Assembly: GCA_034434895.1 (NCBI GenBank)
Contig: DAOTYI010000261.1
Coordinates: forward strand, 1-20,267
Source of the DNA: DAOTXL01 sp034434895
GTDB lineage: Bacteria; Chloroflexota; Anaerolineae; JAAYZQ01
Direction: 5' to 3'
Length of the DNA: 20,267 nucleotides
Shown: positions 7,977-14,002 of the stretch, in pieces
How the letters are laid out: every line of letters begins with the position of its first letter
Position numbering within the stretch: position 1 is the stretch's first letter
Position numbers and translations under genes: made by a program
Notes under the pieces: model-generated
What the model was told of the DNA's origin: nothing
The model's input: only the letters and a program-made list of their open reading frames with translations
Database searches by the model: none

Positions 7977-7999
7977 ACAGGGCCAGCTACTGGCCCTGT
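7977..7999 (-). promoter_or_regulatory. 5'-terminal stem-loop in leader of the YccF-SPFH operon
   Basis: A perfect 10-bp inverted repeat, ACAGGGCCAG (7977-7986) and CTGGCCCTGT (7990-7999), with a 3-nt loop. With the -10 box at 8009-8014, transcription should begin near 8001-8003, so the hairpin would occupy the very 5' end of the mRNA, ahead of the ribosome binding site. Such 5' hairpins can protect mRNA from decay. A protein operator is the alternative. Confidence 0.6.
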
Positions 8000-8008
8000 C
8001 CTGAATTT

Positions 8009-8037
8009 ATTATACAACCCTTTTACGAAAAGGACAA
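8009..8037 (-). promoter_or_regulatory. Sigma-70-type promoter of the YccF-coiled-coil-SPFH operon
   Basis: On the minus strand, -35 TTGTCC (8032-8037), a 17-bp spacer and a perfect -10 TATAAT (8009-8014). It lies about 50 bp upstream of the YccF start and directly downstream of the terminator of the previous operon, which is where a promoter is needed. Confidence 0.75.
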
Positions 8038-8064
8038 AAGAAGGTTGCAGCGGGGAATAAACAA

Positions 8065-8097
8065 AGGTGCCAGGCACTTCGGAAGTGCCCGGCACCT
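8065..8097 (-). terminator. Rho-independent terminator after the repeat-domain protein gene
   Basis: Inverted arms 8065-8079 and 8083-8097 with a 3-nt loop. In minus-strand RNA the stem (AGGTGCCGGGCACTT with AAGTGCCTGGCACCT) is 15 bp fully paired with one G-U. In plus-strand RNA the same position is an A-C mismatch. It follows the stop codon at 8105 by 7 nt and is followed by TTTGTTTATT, so it should end the 9583-8105 transcript. Confidence 0.8.
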
Positions 8098-8104
8098 GAT
8101 CAGA

Positions 8105-8884
8105 CTACGGTTGGGGCGGTGGCCCCGCATCCTCCGGGATGGGGGGGCCATCGGGCAGGCTGCGCAAATAATCGCACGACACAAATTTGACATCCTCCCA
8201 GACATAGCCCTCCGCCAGGAAGGTGGGAATGTCCTTGATCCACCGCTTGACCCCATTTTCCAGCGCATAGATGTGCGGGCTGGCCTGACACTTGAGCAGG
8301 ATGTGGATCGGACGGCCAACCTCGAACTCTTGCAGGAATTTTTCATCCACAATATGCACCTGATCCCAGGTGTAGCCGAAATACTCAAAAGCCTCCAGGC
8401 TGCTGATCCAGCGCAACTTGTTGTCTTCCAGGACATAGATCTCCGGCCCGCTGCCCTTCAGCACCAGCCCATCACGGATCACCAGCGATGCCGCGTCGGG
8501 CATGATGCGCGCCAGGCTCACCCCGTAACGGTTCACCGGAATATTGACCGCCACCACCAGCACGGCCACCAGGAGGAGCAACCGGCCCAGCGTCTTGTCC
8601 AGATTGATGCTGGGCAGGCGGGGAGGCGGTTGCCAATCCTCATCGCCCGGTTCCGGTTCACGTCGCGGCGGGGGCACAGGCGGCCTGGGAACCGGTCCGG
8701 GCGGCGCCGCCGGTCGGATCTGCTCCACAGGCGGCGAGGCCGGGCGAGGGGGCGGGGCAGCAGGCGATGGGCTGACCCTGGCCTGTGCCCGTCGGGCCAG
8801 TTGCCGTTCGGCCAGTGCATCCAGCAGCAGATCGAGGATCTGATCGGCTGTTGAAGGCTTGTCCACAGGGGATTGATCGGCCAT
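8105..8884 (-). CDS. Single-pass membrane protein with proline-rich N-terminus and two unfamiliar repeats
   Basis: 259 residues. Residues 1-30 look helical. About 37-92 are very rich in proline and probably disordered. A transmembrane helix spans about 100-116 (GRLLLLVAVLVVAVNIP). The rest, probably outside the cell, has two copies of a module of about 46 residues: 148-193 (EIYVLEDNKLRWI, FGYTWDQVHIVDEKFL) and 204-250 (HIYALENGVKRWI, EGYVWEDVKFVSCDYL). The shared pattern is hIYxLExxxhRWI-x6-F-x2-xGYxWxxVxxV-x3-aL-x4-G-x-PI. I associate similar modules with surface proteins of this phylum but cannot name the family. The ATG at 8884 has AGGAGG at ideal spacing, 9 bp after the stop of the upstream membrane-protein gene, so the two form an operon ending in the terminator at 8065-8097. 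The function is unknown; a cell-wall or surface-binding role is an inference. Confidence 0.82.
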   Translation of the reverse strand: MADQSPVDKPSTADQILDLLLDALAERQLARRAQARVSPSPAAPPPRPASPPVEQIRPAAPPGPVPRPPVPPPRREPEPGDEDWQPPPRLPSINLDKTLGRLLLLVAVLVVAVNIPVNRYGVSLARIMPDAASLVIRDGLVLKGSGPEIYVLEDNKLRWISSLEAFEYFGYTWDQVHIVDEKFLQEFEVGRPIHILLKCQASPHIYALENGVKRWIKDIPTFLAEGYVWEDVKFVSCDYLRSLPDGPPIPEDAGPPPQP

Positions 8885-8893
8885 GTCTCCCTC

Positions 8894-9583
8894 CTAACGG
8901 ACCACAAAAAAGCCCAGGATCTCGCCAATGCTGGCAAAGATGTTGGTGTAGAAATTGCCGCCCAACTGGCGGAACAGCTCGAACTTCATGCTCGGTGCGC
9001 CGATGAAGGGCCGCAGCGTCCAGGCCATCTGGCTGCCAACGAAGGCATAGACCAGGATCCACAGCCGCACCACCCAGCGCCGGGATGATGCCCCTTCCTT
9101 CCCCGCCGCCGAGACGATGCGCATCCCCTGGCTCAGGAACATCACCCCCACCAGGCCACAGATGGCAAAGACCATCACGTTTAACAGCTTGAAGAACTGA
9201 TAGTTGCTCGTCGTCAGGATGAAAAAGAGGACGATGGGCGCAAAACTCAACAACAACACGGCTGTCACGGTGACGGCCGTCAGGGTGAGGGCAAAGTTCT
9301 GGGTCAGGCTCTGGTTGGAGCCAAAGAGCACATTGAAGAAGTACAGGGTCGGCGAGCAGATGACCAGCGTCGCCAGGAACAGCAGGGGGAGCTTGGCCGC
9401 CGAGCTGAATGACTGCCACAGGCTATGCGTCGAGCCCAGGACTGCACCATACAGCGCCAGGAAAATGATGCTGGAAAGGAGCATGGCCCGCATCTTTTCC
9501 TTCAGCCCCACCCCGTCACGGATCTCGAGGAAAAAGTGGTGACGGTTGCGCAGAATTGTCTCGATGACTGCCAGGTCTTTCAT
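8894..9583 (-). CDS. Multi-pass membrane protein (family often labelled 'actin-binding WH2' in databases)
   Basis: 229 residues with about five or six hydrophobic segments, near 33-52, 63-82, 96-124, 131-152, 168-190 and 209-228. The N-terminal cytosolic helix reads MKDLAVIETILRNRHHFFLE. Motifs such as KLPLLFLATLVICSPTLYFF and LTTSNYQFFKLLNV match a conserved family of cyanobacteria and Chloroflexi that I recall being annotated by automatic pipelines as 'actin-binding WH2'. I see no WH2 motif and would not give it an actin role; the fold resembles Yip1-like membrane proteins. The ATG at 9583 has GAAGGAGA about 9 nt upstream. It is the first gene of a two-gene operon with the repeat protein. 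No strong promoter is visible in the 146-bp spacer upstream, which carries repeat copy B. Confidence 0.8.
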   Translation of the reverse strand: MKDLAVIETILRNRHHFFLEIRDGVGLKEKMRAMLLSSIIFLALYGAVLGSTHSLWQSFSSAAKLPLLFLATLVICSPTLYFFNVLFGSNQSLTQNFALTLTAVTVTAVLLLSFAPIVLFFILTTSNYQFFKLLNVMVFAICGLVGVMFLSQGMRIVSAAGKEGASSRRWVVRLWILVYAFVGSQMAWTLRPFIGAPSMKFELFRQLGGNFYTNIFASIGEILGFFVVR

Positions 9584-9622
9584 TCGTCATGGTCTCCTTC
9601 TTAATTTTTTATGTTCTCACTT

Positions 9623-9664
9623 GTGTCCTTCGTGTCTCTGGTGGTACTCAGACCGGATCTGAGA
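9623..9664 (-). repeat. Interspersed intergenic repeat, copy B
   Basis: On the minus strand the copy starts TCTCAGATCCGGTCTGAGTA and continues CCACCAGAGACACGAAGGACAC. The 42 nt align without gaps to copy C (14612-14653) and copy A (5815-5856). Like the other copies, it lies between the 3' end of one minus-strand gene (HAAS protein, stop at 9730) and the start of the next (9583). The rest of the 9584-9729 spacer shows nothing I can name. Confidence 0.7.
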
Positions 9665-9729
9665 TTTGCGCAGGCACACCAGGGGTCGGGATTGGGCGAG
9701 CACCCAGGCCGGCATTCTGTTGTTCACGA

Positions 9730-10212
9730 TCACCAGCGCAGCGCCGGCAGGGTGGCAAAAACCACCGTCAGCCCCCAGAAGACAGCCCACGTCACCAGGG
9801 CATAGCGCCAGCGTTCGAACCTGAGCAGTGGGATGAGCAGGGCAGCCAGAGCCACGATCCAGAAGGCAGGCCGGCTGAGAAGCTGCGGCCAGCCCAGCGC
9901 CGTTCCGTCGGGGGCGAAGGTCAGCCAGCGCAACACCAGGGCACAGACCACCGGCAGCCCGGCGGCGATGACGGCGTCAGCCGTCCCCCAACCGGCATGG
10001 GCGGCCTGCAACGCCCGTCCGACCTCCTCCTCCAGGCCAAAGCGTGCCGCAGCCTGGGCCAGCGCCGTCGCCTCGTCCACACCTCGTGCCCGCGCCTGGG
10101 CTACCGCCTCCTCCAGGTGGTCGCGGATCTCGGCCAGGACCTCGTGCTCCGTTTCGGCGTCCAGGTCCATCTGGGCGCGGAGGCGGGCCAGGATGTCATC
10201 CAGGTCGTTCAT
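9730..10212 (-). CDS. HAAS-domain (DUF1700/permease-prefix type) membrane protein, PadR partner
   Basis: 160 residues. The N-terminal 75 residues are an acidic alpha-helical domain (MNDLDDILARLRAQMDLDAE, then HEVLAEIRDHLEEAVAQAR and ATALAQAAARFG). This is the HAAS/permease-prefix pattern typically encoded beside PadR regulators. Three hydrophobic segments follow (about 78-98, 115-131, 136-156). The ATG overlaps the PadR stop as ATGA (10209-10212), which implies translational coupling. Pairs of PadR plus HAAS membrane protein are thought to form sensory units in which the membrane protein works with the regulator. The signal here is unknown, and no transporter is adjacent to suggest it. Confidence 0.83.
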   Translation of the reverse strand: MNDLDDILARLRAQMDLDAETEHEVLAEIRDHLEEAVAQARARGVDEATALAQAAARFGLEEEVGRALQAAHAGWGTADAVIAAGLPVVCALVLRWLTFAPDGTALGWPQLLSRPAFWIVALAALLIPLLRFERWRYALVTWAVFWGLTVVFATLPALRW

Positions 10213-10553
10213 AGGCCGGCCTCGACGCCGAGAAGCCGGTTCACCTGCTCGGTGAGTGTCCGCCAGCCCTGCAACTCCCGCTCCAGGCGGCGGCGCCCGG
10301 CCTCGGTGATGGTGTAGAACTTGCGGCGGCGGCGGCCCTCCTCACCCCGCCACTCGGCACGCAGCAGGCCCTGCCGCTCCAGCTCGTGCAGGCGGGGATA
10401 GATCAACCCCTCCTTGAAGTGAAAGGCCCCCTGGCTCCTGGCTTCCAGCTCCTGGATGATCTCGTAGCCGTACATCGGCCGATCCATGTCGGCCAGCAGA
10501 TGGAGCAGGATGACCGTGGTCGTCCCTTTGCGCATTTGCTCCTGAACAGTCAT
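10209..10553 (-). CDS. PadR-family transcriptional regulator
   Basis: 114 residues, standard for the short PadR subfamily. The winged helix-turn-helix spans about residues 10-80, with TTVILLHLLADMDRPMYGYE, the family hallmark KEGLIYPRLHELERQGLL and a basic wing RGEEGRRRRKFYTITEAGRR. A C-terminal helix (about 90-108) would dimerise. The ATG at 10553 is preceded by GGGGGG at short spacing. A second ATG 18 bp downstream (MRKG...), with AGGAGC in front, is a real alternative. It has its own promoter at 10589-10617 and a candidate operator at 10569-10584, so autorepression is likely. The downstream overlapping HAAS gene is its probable partner and first target. Confidence 0.93.
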   Translation of the reverse strand: MTVQEQMRKGTTTVILLHLLADMDRPMYGYEIIQELEARSQGAFHFKEGLIYPRLHELERQGLLRAEWRGEEGRRRRKFYTITEAGRRRLERELQGWRTLTEQVNRLLGVEAGL

Positions 10554-10568
10554 AGCCCCCCTATTGCC

Positions 10569-10584
10569 TTACTAAGTTAGGTAA
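10569..10584. promoter_or_regulatory. Candidate PadR operator, TTAC-N8-GTAA
   Basis: Inverted tetranucleotides TTAC (10569-10572) and GTAA (10581-10584) separated by 8 bp, in an AT-rich patch within GC-rich DNA. It lies 4 bp downstream of the PadR -10 box, covering the expected start of transcription. PadR proteins often bind short inverted repeats with such spacing, so this is a good site for autorepression. Confidence 0.5.
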
Positions 10585-10588
10585 TACC

Positions 10589-10617
10589 AGGATAACACAG
10601 CTTGAGAAGATTGTCAA
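10589..10617 (-). promoter_or_regulatory. Sigma-70-type promoter of padR-HAAS operon
   Basis: On the minus strand, a perfect -35 TTGACA (10612-10617), a 17-bp spacer and -10 TATCCT (10589-10594). The start codon of PadR is about 36 bp downstream, with the candidate operator in between. Confidence 0.78.
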
Positions 10618-10671
10618 ATCTGGCCCGACACGAATCCACGCCGGCATCCGCTGCTGCTGCGCGATGCAGGA

Positions 10672-10742
10672 AGGGGGAGAGGTTGGGGTTTTGAGGTAGG
10701 CGATTGCGCCGCCCACCTCAAAACCCTCCCTTTTCTCCCCCT
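10672..10742. repeat. Nested long inverted repeat between divergent promoters
   Basis: Three nested arm pairs: AGGGGGAGA 10672-10680 with TCTCCCCCT 10734-10742; GGGTTTTGAGGT 10686-10697 with ACCTCAAAACCC 10715-10726 (12 bp perfect); GGCG 10699-10702 with CGCC 10707-10710 around a 4-nt loop. Genes on both sides are transcribed away from it, so it is not a terminator for either. A miniature transposon-like remnant, a protein-binding cruciform, or the 5' leader of an unseen RNA are possible. Confidence 0.6.
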
Positions 10743-10776
10743 GCCCCCTGAATCCCTGCGCTCCGATCCATTCCTT

Positions 10777-10805
10777 TTGACGCCATCCTATCTTTGTAGT
10801 AGAAT
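10777..10805 (+). promoter_or_regulatory. Sigma-70-type promoter of rsgA
   Basis: -35 TTGACG (10777-10782), a 17-bp spacer and -10 TAGAAT (10800-10805), about 100 bp upstream of the rsgA start. The leader then contains an 8-bp hairpin, GGCGGTGA (10813-10820) with TCACCGCC (10830-10837), close to the expected transcript start. Confidence 0.72.
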
Positions 10806-10905
10806 GTCGCCCGGCGGTGACGTCGGATTTCACCGCCAGAACGCAGGGGACGTGTGATTCTGTTGATCTCTATCCGTCATAAGCCAGAGCGGGAAAAAGC
10901 GACCC

Positions 10906-11820
10906 TTGTCTGACCTGAGAACCGGCATCGTCCTTCAGGCCCGCAGCGGCCGCCATCGCGTCCAGGACGGAGACCTGGTCGTCACCTGCCAGGTGCGGGG
11001 CCGCCTGAAGAAGGAGCGGCTGCCCACCGACCTGATCGCCACCGGCGATTATGTCCACTGGCGGCCCACCCGGCCCGGCCGGGGAGTCATCGAAGAGGTA
11101 CTGCCCCGCCGGTCACAGTTGAGCCGCCGCCGGCCCGGTCCAGGGCGTGTCGCGGTGGAAGATGTGATCGTCGCCAACCCCGACCAGGCGGTGTTGATCC
11201 TGGCCGTGCGTGAGCCAGAACCCAATCTGCGCCTGCTCGACCGGCTGTTGGTCATCGCCGAACACAACGACCTGCCGGCGATCATCTGCGCCAACAAGAT
11301 GGACCTGCTCGACGATCCTGGGGACGCGGGCGAGAGGTTTGGCATGTATGAAGCGATCGGCTACCCGGTGCTCTATACCAGCGCCCTCACCGGTCAGGGG
11401 GTGGCGGAACTGCGACAACGGCTGGTCGGCCGCCTGAGCGTGCTGTCCGGGCCATCGGGGGTGGGGAAGAGTAGCCTGCTCAACGCCATTCAGCCCGACC
11501 TGGGGCTGGCGGTGCGGGAGATCAGCGAAGCCACCGGCAAGGGCCGTCACACCACCGTCACCGTGCGTCTCTGGCCGTTGGAGGGGGGCGGCTATGTGGC
11601 CGATACCCCCGGTCTGCGGGAAGCCAGCTTTTTCGATATCGAGCCGGAGGAGCTGGCCTGGCATTTCGTCGAGATGCGCCCCTATCTGAGCGATTGTCGC
11701 TTTTCAAGCTGCACCCACACCCATGAACCAGATTGCGCGGTGAAAAGAGCGGTCGCGGCGGGGGCCATCAGCCCAGTGCGCTACAAGAGCTACTGCCGGC
11801 TGCTGGCAGGAGATTGGTAG
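10906..11820 (+). CDS. rsgA: Ribosome small subunit-dependent GTPase A
   Basis: 304 residues, normal for RsgA (YjeQ), the circularly permuted GTPase that helps mature the 30S ribosomal subunit. An N-terminal OB fold (about 5-70, ATGDYVHWRP) precedes the permuted GTPase: G4 NKMD (130-133), G5 TSA (159-161), G1 GPSGVGKSS (182-190), the GRHTT switch (213-217) and G3 DTPG (233-236). The C-terminal zinc module has Cys264, Cys269, His271 and Cys277 in CRFSSCTHTHEPDCAV. All hallmark residues are present. The start is TTG at 10906: no ATG or GTG is available between the in-frame TGA at 10864 and the conserved N-terminus, and the ribosome binding site is poor. Expression comes from the promoter at 10777-10805. 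The two plus-strand genes that follow may share this transcript. Confidence 0.96.
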   Translation: MSDLRTGIVLQARSGRHRVQDGDLVVTCQVRGRLKKERLPTDLIATGDYVHWRPTRPGRGVIEEVLPRRSQLSRRRPGPGRVAVEDVIVANPDQAVLILAVREPEPNLRLLDRLLVIAEHNDLPAIICANKMDLLDDPGDAGERFGMYEAIGYPVLYTSALTGQGVAELRQRLVGRLSVLSGPSGVGKSSLLNAIQPDLGLAVREISEATGKGRHTTVTVRLWPLEGGGYVADTPGLREASFFDIEPEELAWHFVEMRPYLSDCRFSSCTHTHEPDCAVKRAVAAGAISPVRYKSYCRLLAGDW

Positions 11821-11842
11821 CCCCGGCAGGTCGGGGAGTTTC

Positions 11843-11880
11843 GTTTCCGCCGGGCCTGTAGCCTCATCTCCGGCGGGAAC
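11843..11880 (+). promoter_or_regulatory. Hairpin between rsgA and the tryptophanase gene
   Basis: Arms GTTTCCGCCGG (11843-11853) and CCGGCGGGAAC (11870-11880) form an 11-bp stem with one G-T pair and a 16-nt loop. A shorter CCCCG/CGGGG hairpin (11821-11836), followed by TTTCGTTT, directly follows the rsgA stop. Together they could end or attenuate rsgA readthrough before tnaA. There is no upstream start codon for a TnaC-like leader peptide. The tnaA ribosome binding site (AAAGGAG) follows 10 nt after the hairpin. Confidence 0.45.
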
Positions 11881-11902
11881 CCAGCGACAAAGGAGTCAAT
11901 TC

Positions 11903-13279
11903 ATGGCCAGGTTTCTGCCTGAACCGTTTCGCATCAAAGTGGTCGAGCCGATCAGGCTGACCTCCCGTGAAGAACGGGCCACCCTGCTGGCTGCTGCCGG
12001 CTACAACCCCTTTCTCCTCCGCGCCGAGGACATTTATATTGACCTGCTGACCGACTCTGGCACCTCGGCCATGAGCGACAACCAGTGGGCCGGGTTGATG
12101 CGCGGCGATGAATCGTATGCCGGCTGCCGCAATTTCTATAACCTGGAAGCAGCCATCCGCGACATCTTTGGCTTCCGTTATTTCGTGCCCACCCATCAGG
12201 GCCGTGCCGCCGAGAATGTGCTCTTTTCCATCCTGGTCCGGCCAGGGTCACAGGTGCCCAGCAACATGCATTTTGACACCACACGGGCCAACATCGAGGC
12301 GCGGGGGGGTGTGGCCGCCGACCTGGTGATTGAGGAGGGCAGGGATCCTACCAGCCATCACCCCTTTAAGGGCAACCTGGACATCGCCCGGCTGCGCGCC
12401 TTTATCGAGCGAACCGGCCCGCACAACATTCCGCTGGGGATGATCACCATCACCAACAACTCCGGTGGTGGCCAGCCGGTCTCGATGCAGAACATCCGCG
12501 ACACGGCGGCCGTGCTGCACGAGTACGGCATCCCGTTTTTTATTGACGCCTGCCGCTATGCCGAGAACGCCTATTTCATCAAGCTGCGCGAGCCAGGCTA
12601 TGCCGACAAATCCACCCTGGAGATCGCCCGCGAGATCTTTTCCTGCGCCGACGGCTGCACCATGAGCGCCAAGAAGGATGCCCTGGTCAACATCGGCGGG
12701 TTTCTGTGCATGAACGACCGCGACCTGTACGAACGGGCCTGCCAGGAACTGATCCTGCGCGAGGGGTTCCCCACTTATGGCGGGCTGGCCGGGCGCGACC
12801 TGGAGGCCATCGCCCGTGGGTTATGGGAAGGGTTGGACGAGCACTACCTGGCCTACCGCCTGGCCCATACCCAATACCTGGCCGACCGGTTGCTGGAGGC
12901 CGGCATCCCCATCGTCGAGCCGCCGGGCGGCCACGCCGTCTACCTGGATGCCCTGCGCTTCCTGCCCCACATGCCCCGCGACCGGTTCCCCGGCCAGGCG
13001 CTGGCTATTGGCCTCTATCTGGAGGGGGGCATCCGCGCCGTTGAGATCGGCAGCGTGATGTTTGCCCACAAAGACGAGAAGACGGGCGAAACCATCTATC
13101 CCGATATGGAGCTGGTGCGCCTGGCCATCCCGCGCCGGGTCTATACCCGGTCGCATCTGGACTATGTGGCCGACACGATCATCAGCCTGTACGAAAAGCG
13201 GGAGGAGCTGCGCGGTGTGCGCATCGTTTACCAGACGCGCTATCTGCGCCACTTTACGGCGCGGTTTGAGTTGGTGTAG
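11903..13279 (+). CDS. tnaA: Tryptophanase (tryptophan indole-lyase), beta-eliminating lyase family
   Basis: 458 residues, full length for the tryptophanase/tyrosine phenol-lyase family (PLP, potassium-dependent tetramers). The expected reaction is L-tryptophan to indole, pyruvate and ammonia in the cytosol. The PLP lysine is Lys258 in MSAKKDALV; Tyr72 (GDESYAG), the PTHQGR loop (96-101), Asp215 and Arg218 are conserved. Long stretches (AMSDNQWAGLMRGDE, SCADGCTMS, NIGGFLCMND, YGGLAGRD) read like tyrosine phenol-lyase. However, the three substrate-specificity positions I can align are those of tryptophanase: Asp125 (HFDTTR; Thr in TPL), Ile382 (AVEIG; Arg in TPL) and His450 (LRHFTA; Phe in TPL). 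The ATG at 11903 has AAAGGAG at good spacing. No tnaB permease or tnaC leader is adjacent. A 12-bp gap separates it from the MBL gene. Confidence 0.88.
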   Translation: MARFLPEPFRIKVVEPIRLTSREERATLLAAAGYNPFLLRAEDIYIDLLTDSGTSAMSDNQWAGLMRGDESYAGCRNFYNLEAAIRDIFGFRYFVPTHQGRAAENVLFSILVRPGSQVPSNMHFDTTRANIEARGGVAADLVIEEGRDPTSHHPFKGNLDIARLRAFIERTGPHNIPLGMITITNNSGGGQPVSMQNIRDTAAVLHEYGIPFFIDACRYAENAYFIKLREPGYADKSTLEIAREIFSCADGCTMSAKKDALVNIGGFLCMNDRDLYERACQELILREGFPTYGGLAGRDLEAIARGLWEGLDEHYLAYRLAHTQYLADRLLEAGIPIVEPPGGHAVYLDALRFLPHMPRDRFPGQALAIGLYLEGGIRAVEIGSVMFAHKDEKTGETIYPDMELVRLAIPRRVYTRSHLDYVADTIISLYEKREELRGVRIVYQTRYLRHFTARFELV

Positions 13280-13291
13280 GACGGGAGATAG

Positions 13292-14002
13292 ATGAAACTG
13301 ACCTACATCCGCTGGTCCATGACCCTCATCGAGACGGCGGGGCTGACCCTGATCACCGACCCGGTCTTTCGGGTGCTGGGCTTCCACCAGTCACCCCGGT
13401 CGTACACCTTTGAACGGCTGCCCCGCCCCGATTTTGTGTTCATCTCCCACACCCATGTGGACCACTTTTCGCCCCCGGTGCTGAAGCGGCTGGACCCCGA
13501 CACGCCGGTGTGGATGCCGGCCGATCAGGTGCGGCGGGCAGCGCGGCTGGGGCTGAAGGGGCTGCGCGGCGTGCAGGCGTGGGAAACAGAGGAGATCAAA
13601 GGAATCCGCCTGACGGCTGTGCCAGCGGTGCACAGCGGCGGTGAGCTGGGCCTGGTCGTCGAGGGAGACCGCACCGTCTATTTCGCCGGCGATACCTCAC
13701 TGGACCGGGACCTGTTCCGCGAGATCGGGCGGCGCTGGAAGCTGGATGCCGTCCTGCTGCCGATCGGCGACCTGCGGATGCTGGGCCTGTCCCTCCGCCA
13801 CCTGGGACCGAGGAAAGCAGCCCAGGCCCTGCGGTTGCTGGGCGAGCCGCCGGTGGTGGTGCCGACCCACTACAGCGGCATGACCCTGGGGCCATTCCTC
13901 CATTTCCGGGGCACACCGCGCAAACTGTCGCAGGCGATTCAGCAGGCGGAGCTGGGCACGCTCCTGGGCACCAGCCGCCCGCTGGAGAAGGTAGAGATCT
14001 GA
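13292..14002 (+). CDS. MBL-fold metallo-hydrolase (UlaG/NAPE-PLD-like)
   Basis: 236 residues, cytosolic metallo-beta-lactamase fold. Metal ligands are visible: HTHVDH (His53, His55, Asp57, His58), His114 in PAVHSGG, Asp134 in FAGDTS and His193 in PTHYSG. RHLGPRKAAQ (169-178) and the terse N-terminal MKLTYIRWSMTLIETAGL strand resemble the UlaG/NAPE-PLD-like branch (PF12706/PF13483 type) rather than true beta-lactamases. The substrate is unknown. The ATG follows GGGAGATAG and lies 12 bp after tnaA, so the two are co-transcribed; a role linked to indole or tryptophan metabolism is only a guess from position. Its TGA (14000-14002) directly abuts the TGA of the convergent VTT gene (14003-14005), with no base between. 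Confidence 0.9.
   Translation: MKLTYIRWSMTLIETAGLTLITDPVFRVLGFHQSPRSYTFERLPRPDFVFISHTHVDHFSPPVLKRLDPDTPVWMPADQVRRAARLGLKGLRGVQAWETEEIKGIRLTAVPAVHSGGELGLVVEGDRTVYFAGDTSLDRDLFREIGRRWKLDAVLLPIGDLRMLGLSLRHLGPRKAAQALRLLGEPPVVVPTHYSGMTLGPFLHFRGTPRKLSQAIQQAELGTLLGTSRPLEKVEI

Noticed and set aside
8894..9583. Actin-binding function suggested by the common database name of this family
   Set aside because: The protein is almost entirely membrane helices and I see no WH2 motif.
11903..13279. Calling the lyase a tyrosine phenol-lyase
   Set aside because: The three substrate-specificity positions carry Asp, Ile and His as in tryptophanase, despite overall phenol-lyase-like wording.
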